From Pseudoramibacter porci (GTDB taxonomy: Bacteria; Bacillota; Clostridia; Eubacteriales; Eubacteriaceae): 64,000 nt of DNA. The position numbers were made by a program, and so were the translations under genes. The notes under the pieces were generated by a model. It ran no database searches and was not told where the DNA came from. It saw only the letters and a list, made by a program, of their open reading frames with translations. This document shows, one piece after another, positions 35,672 through 44,509 of this stretch (positions within the stretch are counted from its first letter, which is position 1; the number at the start of each line of letters is the position of its first letter). The stretch is from positions 1 through 64,000 of the forward strand of contig NZ_VUMO01000008.1 of NCBI RefSeq assembly GCF_009696145.1. Direction: 5' to 3'.

Positions 35672-36652
35672 ATGAAAGAACCGCTTATTACAGTAATTGT
35701 ACCAGTCTATAATGTAGAAAAATATTTAAATGATTGCGTGCAATCAATTGTAAGTCAAACTTATAGAAACCTTGAAATTATTCTTGTGGATGATGGGTCG
35801 CCTGATAATTGTGGAAAAATATGTGATAACTTAGCCAAAGAGGACAGCAGAATAAAGGTTATTCACAAAAAGAATGGCGGATTGTCAGATGCCAGGAATG
35901 CTGGAATAAATATAGCTACAGGAAAGTATATTACTTTTATTGATAGTGATGATTTTATTTTTGCAGATATGATAAAAAGTTTTGTTAATTGTGCCGAAGA
36001 AAATCATGCTGACCTTGTATCAGCGCAACATGTGCGCTGTGAACAAGACGATAACTATAAGGAATTTAACTTTAATCGTTGGAGTTATTCTGACGTGCAG
36101 CAGCATGTTATACACGGGAATAATGAGGGCATGCGCCAATTTCTATATTCCAATGATATTGGAACAGCGGCATGGTCAAAACTTTATAAAAGGAGTTTGT
36201 TTAAGGATGTAAGATATCCATATGGGAAATATCATGAGGATACATACACGACGTATAAATTAGTTGCATTATGCAACACAATCGTTTCATTAAATCAACC
36301 ACTCTATGTTTATCGTAAAAATAATGCCAGTATTATGAATGAACCCTTTTCTGATAAAAGATTTAATATGGTTGAAGGAAAGCTTGAACAGGCAGAATTT
36401 ATTCATAATTTTTATCCACAATATTCAAAGGGTGCAAATAAAGATATAATTTATGCTTGTAATCAATGTATGATTTTATTAAGCAAAAGTACGGGGCAGT
36501 ATAAAGAGGTTGAGGAAAAACTTCAAAAATTATATAGAAAATATTGGAAGGACTATTTTACTAGCAAGGTTTCGATAAAAGGAAAAATCGTAGCAGCCAT
36601 ATGTGCTATAAATGTTGAGATGGGATTAAAAATATTAAGAGTATCATTATGA
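35672..36652 (+). CDS. Family 2 glycosyltransferase
   Basis: A 326-residue GT-A enzyme: ITVIVPVYNVEKYLNDCVQSI, IILVDDGSPDNCGKIC, NGGLSDARNAGINIA, FIDSDDFI. C-terminal part includes the acceptor-related block WSKLYKRSLFKDVRYPYGKYHEDTYT common in capsule enzymes of Firmicutes. Overlaps the next gene by 4 nt. Confidence 0.88.
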   Translation: MKEPLITVIVPVYNVEKYLNDCVQSIVSQTYRNLEIILVDDGSPDNCGKICDNLAKEDSRIKVIHKKNGGLSDARNAGINIATGKYITFIDSDDFIFADMIKSFVNCAEENHADLVSAQHVRCEQDDNYKEFNFNRWSYSDVQQHVIHGNNEGMRQFLYSNDIGTAAWSKLYKRSLFKDVRYPYGKYHEDTYTTYKLVALCNTIVSLNQPLYVYRKNNASIMNEPFSDKRFNMVEGKLEQAEFIHNFYPQYSKGANKDIIYACNQCMILLSKSTGQYKEVEEKLQKLYRKYWKDYFTSKVSIKGKIVAAICAINVEMGLKILRVSL

Positions 36653-37281
36653 TGAGCAGACTTTTTAACATAGTAAAGAATAAATTACAAGACAACATTA
36701 ATCAGAAGAATAGGAAAAAACTTACAAACCCGGATGTAACGATAATAGCAAGTAATTGCACAGGTGGCTTTTTATATCATTGGTTAGGACTAGAGTTTAA
36801 AAGTCCATTTATTAATTTATATATGACACCAGAAGATTTTATCACTGCACTTAGTAATTTTGATAATTTCATGGAACAGAATATTATTGAATTGAAGGAC
36901 AGTGGGAAAAATTATCCTGTTGGCATAGGATATAAAGGAACGCTAATACACTTTATGCATTACAAAAACTTTGATCAAGCAATTTCAAAATGGAACGAAC
37001 GTAAAGAGCGAATGAACAAGAATAATTGTTGTGTAATGTTGTCAAACTGGGGGGGTTATGACACAAAACAGTTAAAACAGTTTGATTCCTTACCATTTAA
37101 ACACAAAGTGGTGTTTACAGATCGGAAATATTCTAACATTAGCAGTGCTTTTTATCTGCACGGATATAGTTGCTCTAATGGAAAGAATGGGAATGTATAT
37201 GCCACACAATATATTAACGGAAAAAGATATATCGATCAGTTTGATTATGTGACGTTTTTCAATAAGTGTAATAATACATGA
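36649..37281 (+). CDS. DUF1919 exopolysaccharide protein
   Basis: A 210-residue protein of the DUF1919 type: IIASNCTGGFLYHWLGLEFKSP, NLYMTPEDFI, YPVGIGYKGTLIHFMHYKNF, and W-N-E-R-K-E-R helix. Found in many capsule loci without a proven activity; the Cys/His/Asn-rich start hints at a transferase. Overlaps both neighbours by 4 nt. Confidence 0.72.
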   Translation: MMSRLFNIVKNKLQDNINQKNRKKLTNPDVTIIASNCTGGFLYHWLGLEFKSPFINLYMTPEDFITALSNFDNFMEQNIIELKDSGKNYPVGIGYKGTLIHFMHYKNFDQAISKWNERKERMNKNNCCVMLSNWGGYDTKQLKQFDSLPFKHKVVFTDRKYSNISSAFYLHGYSCSNGKNGNVYATQYINGKRYIDQFDYVTFFNKCNNT

Positions 37282-38072
37282 AAAAAGAAATGATCCCTAA
37301 AATAATTCATTATTGTTGGTTTGGAGGCAATCCGCTCTCAGATATGGCCAAAAAGTGTATCGCGAGTTGGGAAAAGTATTGTCCTGACTATGAAATAAAA
37401 GAATGGAACGAATCTAATTTTGATGTAAATATCTGTAATTATTCAAGCGAAGCTTATAAATCAAAAAAATGGGCTTTTGTATCTGATGTGGCAAGACTTT
37501 ATGCCTTGGTAAACTTTGGCGGCGTTTATATGGACACAGATGTCGAAGTGATTAAACCAATTGACAATCTCTTGCAATACGAAGCTGTGTCAGGTTTCGA
37601 ATCAGAGACTCAAATTTCAACGGGACTCATGGCGAGTATTCCTCATCAGGTATTGTTCGAAGAATTATTGAATGACTACGCAGATAAACATTTTATTAGA
37701 GAAGATGGGAGTTATGATTTAACTACAAATGTTACGAGAATTACAAATGTTTGTAATAAATATGGTTTTAAACAAAACAATACATTTCAAATGATAAAAG
37801 GGTTTACTTTACTTCCAAAAGATTATTTGTGCCCAAAAGATCATGAAACACATAAGATTCATATTACGAATAATACTTTAGTTATTCATCATTTTGATGG
37901 ATCGTGGCATAGCGCGGAAGATGTCTATTATGAGCAATTGAAGCGTAAAATGCCGAAGTATTTTCCAAAGAGTTTAGAAAGCTATTTGGCAAAATTTATT
38001 TCTGTAGTTAAGTATAATGGAGTGAAGAGTGGAATAAGTCAGACTTTGGGATGGATAAAAAGAAAGCGATAA
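37278..38072 (+). CDS. DXD-containing capsular glycosyltransferase (GT32-like)
   Basis: A 264-residue enzyme: IPKIIHYCWFGGNPLSD start, ASWEKYCPDYEIKEWNESNFD, AFVSDVARLYALVNFGGVYMDTDVEV (DXD motif), and HHFDGSWHS at the end. These are the marks of the mannosyltransferase OCH1/GT32-like bacterial enzymes that use a nucleotide-sugar donor. Confidence 0.87.
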   Translation: MKKEMIPKIIHYCWFGGNPLSDMAKKCIASWEKYCPDYEIKEWNESNFDVNICNYSSEAYKSKKWAFVSDVARLYALVNFGGVYMDTDVEVIKPIDNLLQYEAVSGFESETQISTGLMASIPHQVLFEELLNDYADKHFIREDGSYDLTTNVTRITNVCNKYGFKQNNTFQMIKGFTLLPKDYLCPKDHETHKIHITNNTLVIHHFDGSWHSAEDVYYEQLKRKMPKYFPKSLESYLAKFISVVKYNGVKSGISQTLGWIKRKR

Positions 38073-38086
38073 ATAATTTAGATATA

Positions 38087-38349
38087 ATGAAAGATGTTAA
38101 AGAAAAATCTGTTAAGAATAATAAAAAAGTATAGCAGTAATGACGTGGTATCAATACTACAATTATGGTACGGCGCTTCAGGCAGTGGCATTATATTACA
38201 CGATAAAAAGTATGGGTTATGACGCACATGGAATAAATTATAAATCCTGTCTCTCTGAAGATTCCCTACCTTCTGATTCTTTAATAAAATTTTATACAAA
38301 TAAAGCTTCTACAGTTAAACTGATATATAAGAAAATTTGGAAAAAATAA
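38087..38349 (+). pseudogene. N-terminal remnant of a polysaccharide pyruvyl transferase family protein
   Basis: The stretch IAVMTWYQYYNYGTALQAVALYY (two pieces, residues near 15-37) is the typical N-terminus of this ~350-400 residue family, but only ~85 codons remain before TAA at 38347. The natural start (ATG 38087) is in another frame; a run of six A residues before GTATAGCAG shows the shift, and one more A would restore a continuous frame of MKDVKEKSVKNNKK plus the conserved block. So the gene is both frameshifted and truncated. No downstream part of the gene is visible before the next glycosyltransferase at 38379. Confidence 0.6.
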
Positions 38350-38378
38350 TTTGATGGAAGTCAGAAGTTCATAACACA

Positions 38379-39425
38379 ATGAATATTAAGCAATTCCTAA
38401 AAATAATCTGCTGTAAATTGGCCCCTTTTCTGATTAGAAAAACAACTATGTCAGTTTCAGAAGCTGAAAAGATATTGAGCAACTATTTTCCAAGACCCTT
38501 GGGGAGTTGTATTGGAAACAATAAATTTGAACCCGAGACTGATCTACAGATCATTGTTCCTGCACACAATGTGGAAAAGTACATGGCGAAGTGTTTAGAA
38601 TCTGTATTGACTCAGAAGACACAATATTCCTACATTGTTACTGCAGTGAATGATGGATCCACAGACCAGACACTAGAAATTATCAGAGCATATCAGTCAA
38701 AGTACCCGAACCGAATAGAAATCATTAGCCAGGAGAATCAAGGCATATCTGGTGCCAGAAATGCAGCACTGAAAGTTTTAAGAGGCAGGTATGTCACTTT
38801 CCTAGATTCAGATGATGTTATGGCAGAAGGTGCAATCGAGATGCTACTCGATAAGGCAGATGGCAAGGATATAATTCAGGGCGGATGGTACACATTTACA
38901 CAATCTAGAAGAGATGCTCCACATAAGGTGCGTCAACTATCCGGTTATCCTTGGGGAAAGCTTTTTAAGGCTGAAGTACTGGAGCATTTTCAGTTTCCAG
39001 AAGGGTATTGGTTTGAAGATACACCGCTATCTTTTATACTTTACGGAGCAGGGTACAGTTCGAAAGTTATTCCAGATGTGGTTTATGGATACCGACTAAA
39101 CCCAGATGGTATCACGGCAAGGAGCAGCGGATCAAAGCGGAGTGTGGAGAGTTATTACATTACAGCCTTGTGTCTTCGCGAGTTTCCACTATTTGGTGTA
39201 ACATATGATCAGCGGGCGTATGAGTATTTCCTCCGACAGTGCATAATGAACTGGTCTAGGACCAGGAAGCAGCCTAAGAATGTTAGAGAGGCAATTTTTG
39301 TACTGGAGTGCGGACTACTGGAGAAGTACTTCGGGAATCAGCATAGCGAAATGAATAAAGACATAGAGACAGTGCTTCGGAGGAAGGAATTTCAGAAATT
39401 TGAAGTGCTGGTTAGGACAAGATGA
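38379..39425 (+). CDS. Family 2 glycosyltransferase
   Basis: A 348-residue GT-A enzyme with a ~60-residue N-terminal extension before LQIIVPAHNVEKYMAKCLESVL. Then TAVNDGSTDQTLEII, QGISGARNAALKVL, FLDSDDVM (metal site) and GYWFEDTPLSFILYG. No strong ribosome binding site, so translation may rely on the upstream frame. Confidence 0.85.
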   Translation: MNIKQFLKIICCKLAPFLIRKTTMSVSEAEKILSNYFPRPLGSCIGNNKFEPETDLQIIVPAHNVEKYMAKCLESVLTQKTQYSYIVTAVNDGSTDQTLEIIRAYQSKYPNRIEIISQENQGISGARNAALKVLRGRYVTFLDSDDVMAEGAIEMLLDKADGKDIIQGGWYTFTQSRRDAPHKVRQLSGYPWGKLFKAEVLEHFQFPEGYWFEDTPLSFILYGAGYSSKVIPDVVYGYRLNPDGITARSSGSKRSVESYYITALCLREFPLFGVTYDQRAYEYFLRQCIMNWSRTRKQPKNVREAIFVLECGLLEKYFGNQHSEMNKDIETVLRRKEFQKFEVLVRTR

Positions 39426-39438
39426 TGAATAAAGACTG

Positions 39439-40851
39439 ATGGAAAAACAGAGTAAATACAAATATTTAGCAAAAAACATAGGATTGTTGACACTGAGCAA
39501 CTTTGCAACAAAGCTGCTGAGCTTTTTTTTGGTACCTTTATATACCAGTATTCTTACGACAGCTGATTATGGTACCTATGATCTATTTAATACAACAGTC
39601 GGAGTTCTGCTTCCGATCCTGACACTTAATGTGCAGGAAGGAATGCTTAGATTTGCGATGGATAAGGACTATGACAAGGAAGCAATTGTTACGGTTGGCT
39701 TTCGATATTTGTTGATTGGCAGTGCGATTACAGCAATAGGTCTTGGCGTGAATGGAATTTTTGGATTCAGTTCGATGCTGAAGACGTATTCTATTTTCTT
39801 TTTCCTGATGTTCTTTGTACAGGCGCTTGGAGGGATTGTTCCGTTTTATATTCGAGGGATTGACCGTATTGGAGATCTTTCGATATCGAGTGTTGCTGCA
39901 TCCGCGGTGACAATTGGCTGCAATATTCTATTTTTAGTTGGTTTTAAATGGGGACTGATTGGGTACTTTCTCGCAAATATTATCGGACCATTTTTTCAAT
40001 GCGTTTGGCTTGCTGCAAGAGCACATATGTTTCGCGATACTCATCTGACACGAAAGTATCAGAAAGAATCTAAAGAGCTCTTGAGTTACTCGAGACCACT
40101 TATTGCGAACAGCATTGCCTGGTGGGTCAATAATGCATCAGACAGATATGTGGTCACTTTTTTCTGCGGTGTGGCAGCTAATGGCGTTTATTCCGTGGCA
40201 TCAAAGATTCCCTCTATTCTGAATGTTTTCCAGACAATTTTTAATCAGGCTTGGGCTTTATCTGCAGTAAAGGACTACGATCCAGAAGATAAGAGTGGGT
40301 TCTTTGCAAATACATACAGAGCTTATAATTGTATGATGACAATTGTATGCTCGGCGATTATTGTGGCTGATAAAATACTGGCAAAGTTCTTATACGCTAA
40401 TGATTTTTATGCCGCATGGAGATATGTACCATGGCTCACAATGGCGATCCTGTTTGGAGCGATGTCTGGATATATTGGCGGATTTTTCACTGCGGTTAAA
40501 GACTCCACGGTTTACGCTACTTCAACAGTTGTGGGGGCAGTTACTAATATTATTTTGAATATCATTCTCACACCGATGATTGGCGCTCTTGGTGCAGCCA
40601 TTGCAACCGCGGTATGTTACGTCGAGGTTTATGTTGTGCGGCTCATTCAGTCAAGGAAATACATTAAGCTGAGAGTCAACTTTATTAGAGATAGTATTTC
40701 TTATATACTGTTGGTAATTCAATCCGTTATATTGCTGTTCGTTGACGCTGCCATTCCTCTGTATGGTATTTTGATTGGATTGTTCGTAGTAATTTTTATC
40801 ATGTATATCAAAGATATCGGGCTGGTTGTAAGGAAAGTTTTACATAGATAA
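39439..40851 (+). CDS. Wzx-type oligosaccharide flippase
   Basis: A 470-residue protein with about 12-14 membrane segments, of the MOP/Wzx superfamily: NIGLLTLSNFATKLLSFFLVPLYTS, ADYGTYDLFNTTVGVLLPIL, SRPLIANSIAWWVNNASDRYV. It would flip the lipid-linked repeat unit to the outside for the EpsG-like polymerase. Confidence 0.87.
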   Translation: MEKQSKYKYLAKNIGLLTLSNFATKLLSFFLVPLYTSILTTADYGTYDLFNTTVGVLLPILTLNVQEGMLRFAMDKDYDKEAIVTVGFRYLLIGSAITAIGLGVNGIFGFSSMLKTYSIFFFLMFFVQALGGIVPFYIRGIDRIGDLSISSVAASAVTIGCNILFLVGFKWGLIGYFLANIIGPFFQCVWLAARAHMFRDTHLTRKYQKESKELLSYSRPLIANSIAWWVNNASDRYVVTFFCGVAANGVYSVASKIPSILNVFQTIFNQAWALSAVKDYDPEDKSGFFANTYRAYNCMMTIVCSAIIVADKILAKFLYANDFYAAWRYVPWLTMAILFGAMSGYIGGFFTAVKDSTVYATSTVVGAVTNIILNIILTPMIGALGAAIATAVCYVEVYVVRLIQSRKYIKLRVNFIRDSISYILLVIQSVILLFVDAAIPLYGILIGLFVVIFIMYIKDIGLVVRKVLHR

Positions 40852-40863
40852 CCGGGAGAGAAG

Positions 40864-42144
40864 ATGAGAGGCAACATTCTTCAAAAGATAAAAAAACATG
40901 GGATTGTGGGCTCAATGAAGGTGGTTAGCTTTCGTTTAGCAGTCGTCATCAACAATAAATGGTTTTACTACTTTAAGAGACATAGGCCGATGGATGAACA
41001 TCTTATTGTAATGGAAAGCGAAGGTGATTTATCAGATAATGCTTTTGCTCTGTATAACTATATGCGGCACAATGATTATTTGGAAAAGTATCATGTCGCA
41101 TGGCTTGTAGATCACGTAGGAGAAGCAAGAACGCTGCAACAGAAGAACCCTGAGGATTTCCCGAATACAGAATTTGTTCAGAAGGTACCACGGAAAATTG
41201 ATAAGAGGTGGGGAGAGGTACTATCTACATGCAAGTGGTATATTTATGACCACTGTAATCTATTAGCACCATTGCTAAAAAGGAAAGGACAAAAGGTTAT
41301 TTACCTTTCTCATGGCTGGGGATATAAAGCGGCAAAAGGCGGATTTACAACAAATGATCTGACCCATTACGACATGATCACAGTAACTGGACCTATTCCG
41401 GCTAAAGGTATGTCTGAATATTGGCAGGAGCCAGAAAAGAAAGCGGTTATCACGGGGTATCCACGGCTTGATTATTTCTTTTGGTCAAATGCTAACGTGC
41501 GAGAGAAAATCAACCAGAAATGGCATTTTGATCATTATAAAAAAGTGATTTTCTGGATGCCTACTTTTAGGCAATCAAATAATGAATCTCTCTCAGAGGA
41601 TTATATCAAAAATCAGACAGGGCTTCCGATTTTTGAAACTAGAGACAGTCTTCAGGAGTTCTCAAATTTTCTAAAGAAAAGAAATTTGCTTCTGGTTTTT
41701 AAGCTGCACCATCTGCAGGCAGATTTGCCAGTATTTAAGAGTCATTTTGATAATATTCTCTTAGTGAGGGACGAAAATCTTCACGATATAGGTGTACAAT
41801 TGTATCAGTTCATCTCTATGGCAGATGCGATGATCAGCGATTATTCCTCAATTTCCATTGATTTTCTGCTTAAGGACAGGCCAATTGTTTTCACTCTTGA
41901 TGACTATGAGGAATATGAGAAATCGCGCGGGGTATTCCCCAAAAATGCAATTGACTATATGAAAGGATATCATGTTTACAATCAGAAAGAATTGGAAGAG
42001 AGCATATCTGAAATAGCCGATAGAATCGATAAATATAAAGATGCCCGAAATGCAGTGATGAAGGACTATCACACATACACGGACGGCAATTCGGCCAAAC
42101 GTGTGTTGGATATTATTGGGATTAAAAAATGTAGGGGGGCATAA
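40864..42144 (+). CDS. CDP-glycerol glycerophosphotransferase family protein (TagB/TagF-like)
   Basis: A 426-residue enzyme transferring a polyol phosphate from a CDP-activated donor. Signatures: VIYLSHGWGYKAAKG, VTGYPR-type block VITGYPRLDYFFW, KVIFWMPTFRQS, LVFKLHHLQADLP, and DAMISDYSSISIDFLLKDRPIVF. GGGAGAG before the ATG. It is followed by genes that could make an unusual CDP-linked donor (42146-45835), so the transferred group need not be glycerol. Confidence 0.87.
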   Translation: MRGNILQKIKKHGIVGSMKVVSFRLAVVINNKWFYYFKRHRPMDEHLIVMESEGDLSDNAFALYNYMRHNDYLEKYHVAWLVDHVGEARTLQQKNPEDFPNTEFVQKVPRKIDKRWGEVLSTCKWYIYDHCNLLAPLLKRKGQKVIYLSHGWGYKAAKGGFTTNDLTHYDMITVTGPIPAKGMSEYWQEPEKKAVITGYPRLDYFFWSNANVREKINQKWHFDHYKKVIFWMPTFRQSNNESLSEDYIKNQTGLPIFETRDSLQEFSNFLKKRNLLLVFKLHHLQADLPVFKSHFDNILLVRDENLHDIGVQLYQFISMADAMISDYSSISIDFLLKDRPIVFTLDDYEEYEKSRGVFPKNAIDYMKGYHVYNQKELEESISEIADRIDKYKDARNAVMKDYHTYTDGNSAKRVLDIIGIKKCRGA

Positions 42145-42145
42145 A

Positions 42146-43102
42146 ATGCAGTTATTAGATTTCTATAAAGTCAATAATACATTAAAAAGAGTGCCATCAA
42201 TTAACTTTTACGACTGGATAGATGATGCTTTGAAGCATAAATCAGATTTTCTGATGCCGGTAAAGACGCGCATGGGACAGGAGCATGGCGACTATTACGC
42301 AGTTATGCCATGCCTATCTGTAAAAGATAATGTGGCAATGGTCAAGATGATTGGCCGTCATACACCAAAGCCGGGAGAGAAGAGAACGACTATGATGAGT
42401 GATCTTCTTCTGTATGAAGCGGATACAGGCATACTGAAAGCGGTAATGGATGCGGAATACATTACAACTCTTCGCACCGGCGCGGCAGCAGCTCATTCTG
42501 CTATTATGTATGGAAAGAAGGCGTTCAGGACGATTGGTCTTATTGGCCTTGGTAATATTATGACGGCTTGTATGGATGTTTTCTTTGAGAAGACAAAGAA
42601 TAAAAAACTGCTGGTTAAGCTGTATCGGCATCATGACCAAGAAATTCGATTTTCTGAACGATATAAGAAATACAGTAATGTTAGGTTTGAGTTCTGCAAT
42701 ACTTATGAAAATACGATTAGGGGATCAGATATTATCATTTCTGCATTGACTAGAGCAGAGTCTGATTTCTGTGAAAATGATTGTTACGAAGAAGGTTGTA
42801 CGGTTATCCCGATTATGACACTAGGATTCCAGAACTGTGATCTGTTCTTTGATCATGTGTATACCGATGAGATAGAGCAGATACGGGGATTTAAGTATTT
42901 TAATTCCTTTAAGGCAGTAACGAATCACACGGATGTCCTGAATGAGAGTACACTGGGTAGACAATCAGATCAAGAACGGATTCTTGTGTACAACTATGGG
43001 CTGGCAATTCATGATCTGTATTTCGCTGAGAAGACATTGCAGCTTGCTGGCAATGTAGGAAAAGTGGATTATAGCTATTGCAAAGATAAGTTCTTTATGT
43101 AA
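42146..43102 (+). CDS. Ornithine cyclodeaminase / mu-crystallin family protein
   Basis: A 318-residue Rossmann protein of the ornithine cyclodeaminase/mu-crystallin group: VMPCLSVKDNVAMVKMIGRH, EYITTLRTGAAAAHSAIMYG and the NAD-binding TIGLIGLGNIMTACMD. Family members include ornithine cyclodeaminase, alanine or imine reductases. ATG 42146 with GGGGGG just upstream is preferred to in-frame 42101, which would overlap the previous gene. Position between a CDP-polyol transferase and a class V aminotransferase suggests a role in making an amino-containing surface substituent (inference). Confidence 0.8.
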   Translation: MQLLDFYKVNNTLKRVPSINFYDWIDDALKHKSDFLMPVKTRMGQEHGDYYAVMPCLSVKDNVAMVKMIGRHTPKPGEKRTTMMSDLLLYEADTGILKAVMDAEYITTLRTGAAAAHSAIMYGKKAFRTIGLIGLGNIMTACMDVFFEKTKNKKLLVKLYRHHDQEIRFSERYKKYSNVRFEFCNTYENTIRGSDIIISALTRAESDFCENDCYEEGCTVIPIMTLGFQNCDLFFDHVYTDEIEQIRGFKYFNSFKAVTNHTDVLNESTLGRQSDQERILVYNYGLAIHDLYFAEKTLQLAGNVGKVDYSYCKDKFFM

Positions 43103-43407
43103 ATCGCAATCTTCATCATCTATATAGGAGAACTATGTAAATGTGACGCTGTTTCTAGGTAATGCATTGTTCCATATTAGTGGATCGTTCTATTATTTGA
43201 AAGACTATAAAAAGACAAGCTTTCCTAAAGCAGATCTATTATTATCAGTCCTGGAATGATGCGTGTTCTAAGATTATCTGCAGGTTTAGTAATAGAATAG
43301 AAGCTATAAGGAATGCACTTCTCCGTTGGTCTGAGTGGTGTAAAGTCGATTCAGGAATACTTTGTAGAAAAGCTACAGGAGTTTTACTTGAGATGAGAGG
43401 AAATGTT
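43103..43407. other. 305-nt AT-rich intergenic stretch without a supportable gene
   Basis: It opens with a good Shine-Dalgarno (TATAGGAG, 43123-43130) followed by ATG-TAA (43135-43140) and ATG-TGA (43141-43146), so any product is nil. A 35-codon frame from GTG 43143 (ending in TGA near 43255) and a longer open stretch running into the aminotransferase frame show no recognisable family. Probably the remains of a deleted gene or an untranslated leader. Confidence 0.5.
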
Positions 43408-44481
43408 ATGCTAAATTTTACTGTTGGTCCGGTTATGTCATCAAAAGCAGTTCGTGTTGTCGGTGCAGAGCAAGTTCCATATTTTAGAACGTCCGAATTT
43501 TCAGAACTGATGTTTGAGAATGAAAGACTGATGCTCAAGTTTACGAAAGCACCGAGGGGATCTAAAGCTGTTTTTCTTACGAACTCTTCAACAGGAGCGA
43601 TGGAGGCAGTTATTATGAATTGCTTTACGGAGAAAGATAATGTTTTGGTAGTCAATGGAGGAAGTTTTGGCGCCAGATTTGCTCAGATGTGTGAGATTCA
43701 TAATATTCCTTATACAGAGATTAAATTGAATCATGGGCAGAAGCTTACCAAAGAGATGTTGTATCGGTATGATGGTCAGCCCTTTACGGGTCTTCTTGTG
43801 AATGTGGATGAAACTTCAACTGGTGTTTTATACGATACGCAGATGATAGGTGAATTCTGCAAAAAGAATCATTTGTTCTATGTTTGTGATTGTGTGTCGT
43901 CATTTCTTGCAGATCCTTTCAACATGGCAGAATGTGGTGCTGACGTTATGCTGACAGGATCACAGAAGGTTCTTGCATGTCCTCCGGGAATATCAATTGT
44001 AGTGCTAGCGCCTATCGCAGTAGAGAGAGTAAAGAAGGCACATGTAAATTCAATGTATTTCGATCTTGCGGATGCGCTTAAAAATATGGAACGAGGTCAG
44101 ACTCCTTTTACTCCGGCAGTTGGAATTCTCATTCAGATCAATACGAGATTAAAAGAGATTGAGGCTGCTGGAGGAGAAGATGTAGAAGTGGCACGTGTTG
44201 CGGCACAAGCGGCTGACTTCCGTGAAAAGATTAAAGATCTGCCATTTGAAATAGTTTCTGAATCACCGGCAAATGGAGTAACACCGCTTCATCCTCTCCA
44301 TGCAAATGCTTATGATATCTTTTTGAAGTTAAAGGATGAATATGGTATCTGGATCTGCCCTAATGGTGGTGATATGAAGGATGCTATTTTTAGGGTTGGA
44401 CACATTGGATATCTGAATCACGATGATAATACAACATTGGTGAATGCTTTTAAGGATTTGATGAGCAAAGGCCTTTTGTAA
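43408..44481 (+). CDS. Class V PLP aminotransferase
   Basis: A 357-residue aminotransferase of the alanine-glyoxylate / 2-aminoethylphosphonate transaminase type: [15 protein letters not shown] start, [18 protein letters not shown] (PLP phosphate), [26 protein letters not shown], and the PLP Lys in [14 protein letters not shown]-terminal [11 protein letters not shown] 43408 has GAGAGGA 7 nt upstream; the frame also holds ATG 43393. Likely aminates a small keto or aldehyde metabolite (inference: one feeding the CDP-linked donor of this locus). Confidence 0.8.
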   Translation: MLNFTVGPVMSSKAVRVVGAEQVPYFRTSEFSELMFENERLMLKFTKAPRGSKAVFLTNSSTGAMEAVIMNCFTEKDNVLVVNGGSFGARFAQMCEIHNIPYTEIKLNHGQKLTKEMLYRYDGQPFTGLLVNVDETSTGVLYDTQMIGEFCKKNHLFYVCDCVSSFLADPFNMAECGADVMLTGSQKVLACPPGISIVVLAPIAVERVKKAHVNSMYFDLADALKNMERGQTPFTPAVGILIQINTRLKEIEAAGGEDVEVARVAAQAADFREKIKDLPFEIVSESPANGVTPLHPLHANAYDIFLKLKDEYGIWICPNGGDMKDAIFRVGHIGYLNHDDNTTLVNAFKDLMSKGLL

Positions 44482-44509
44482 GCAGTTATTGGGAGAGAGG
44501 TGTGACCTA

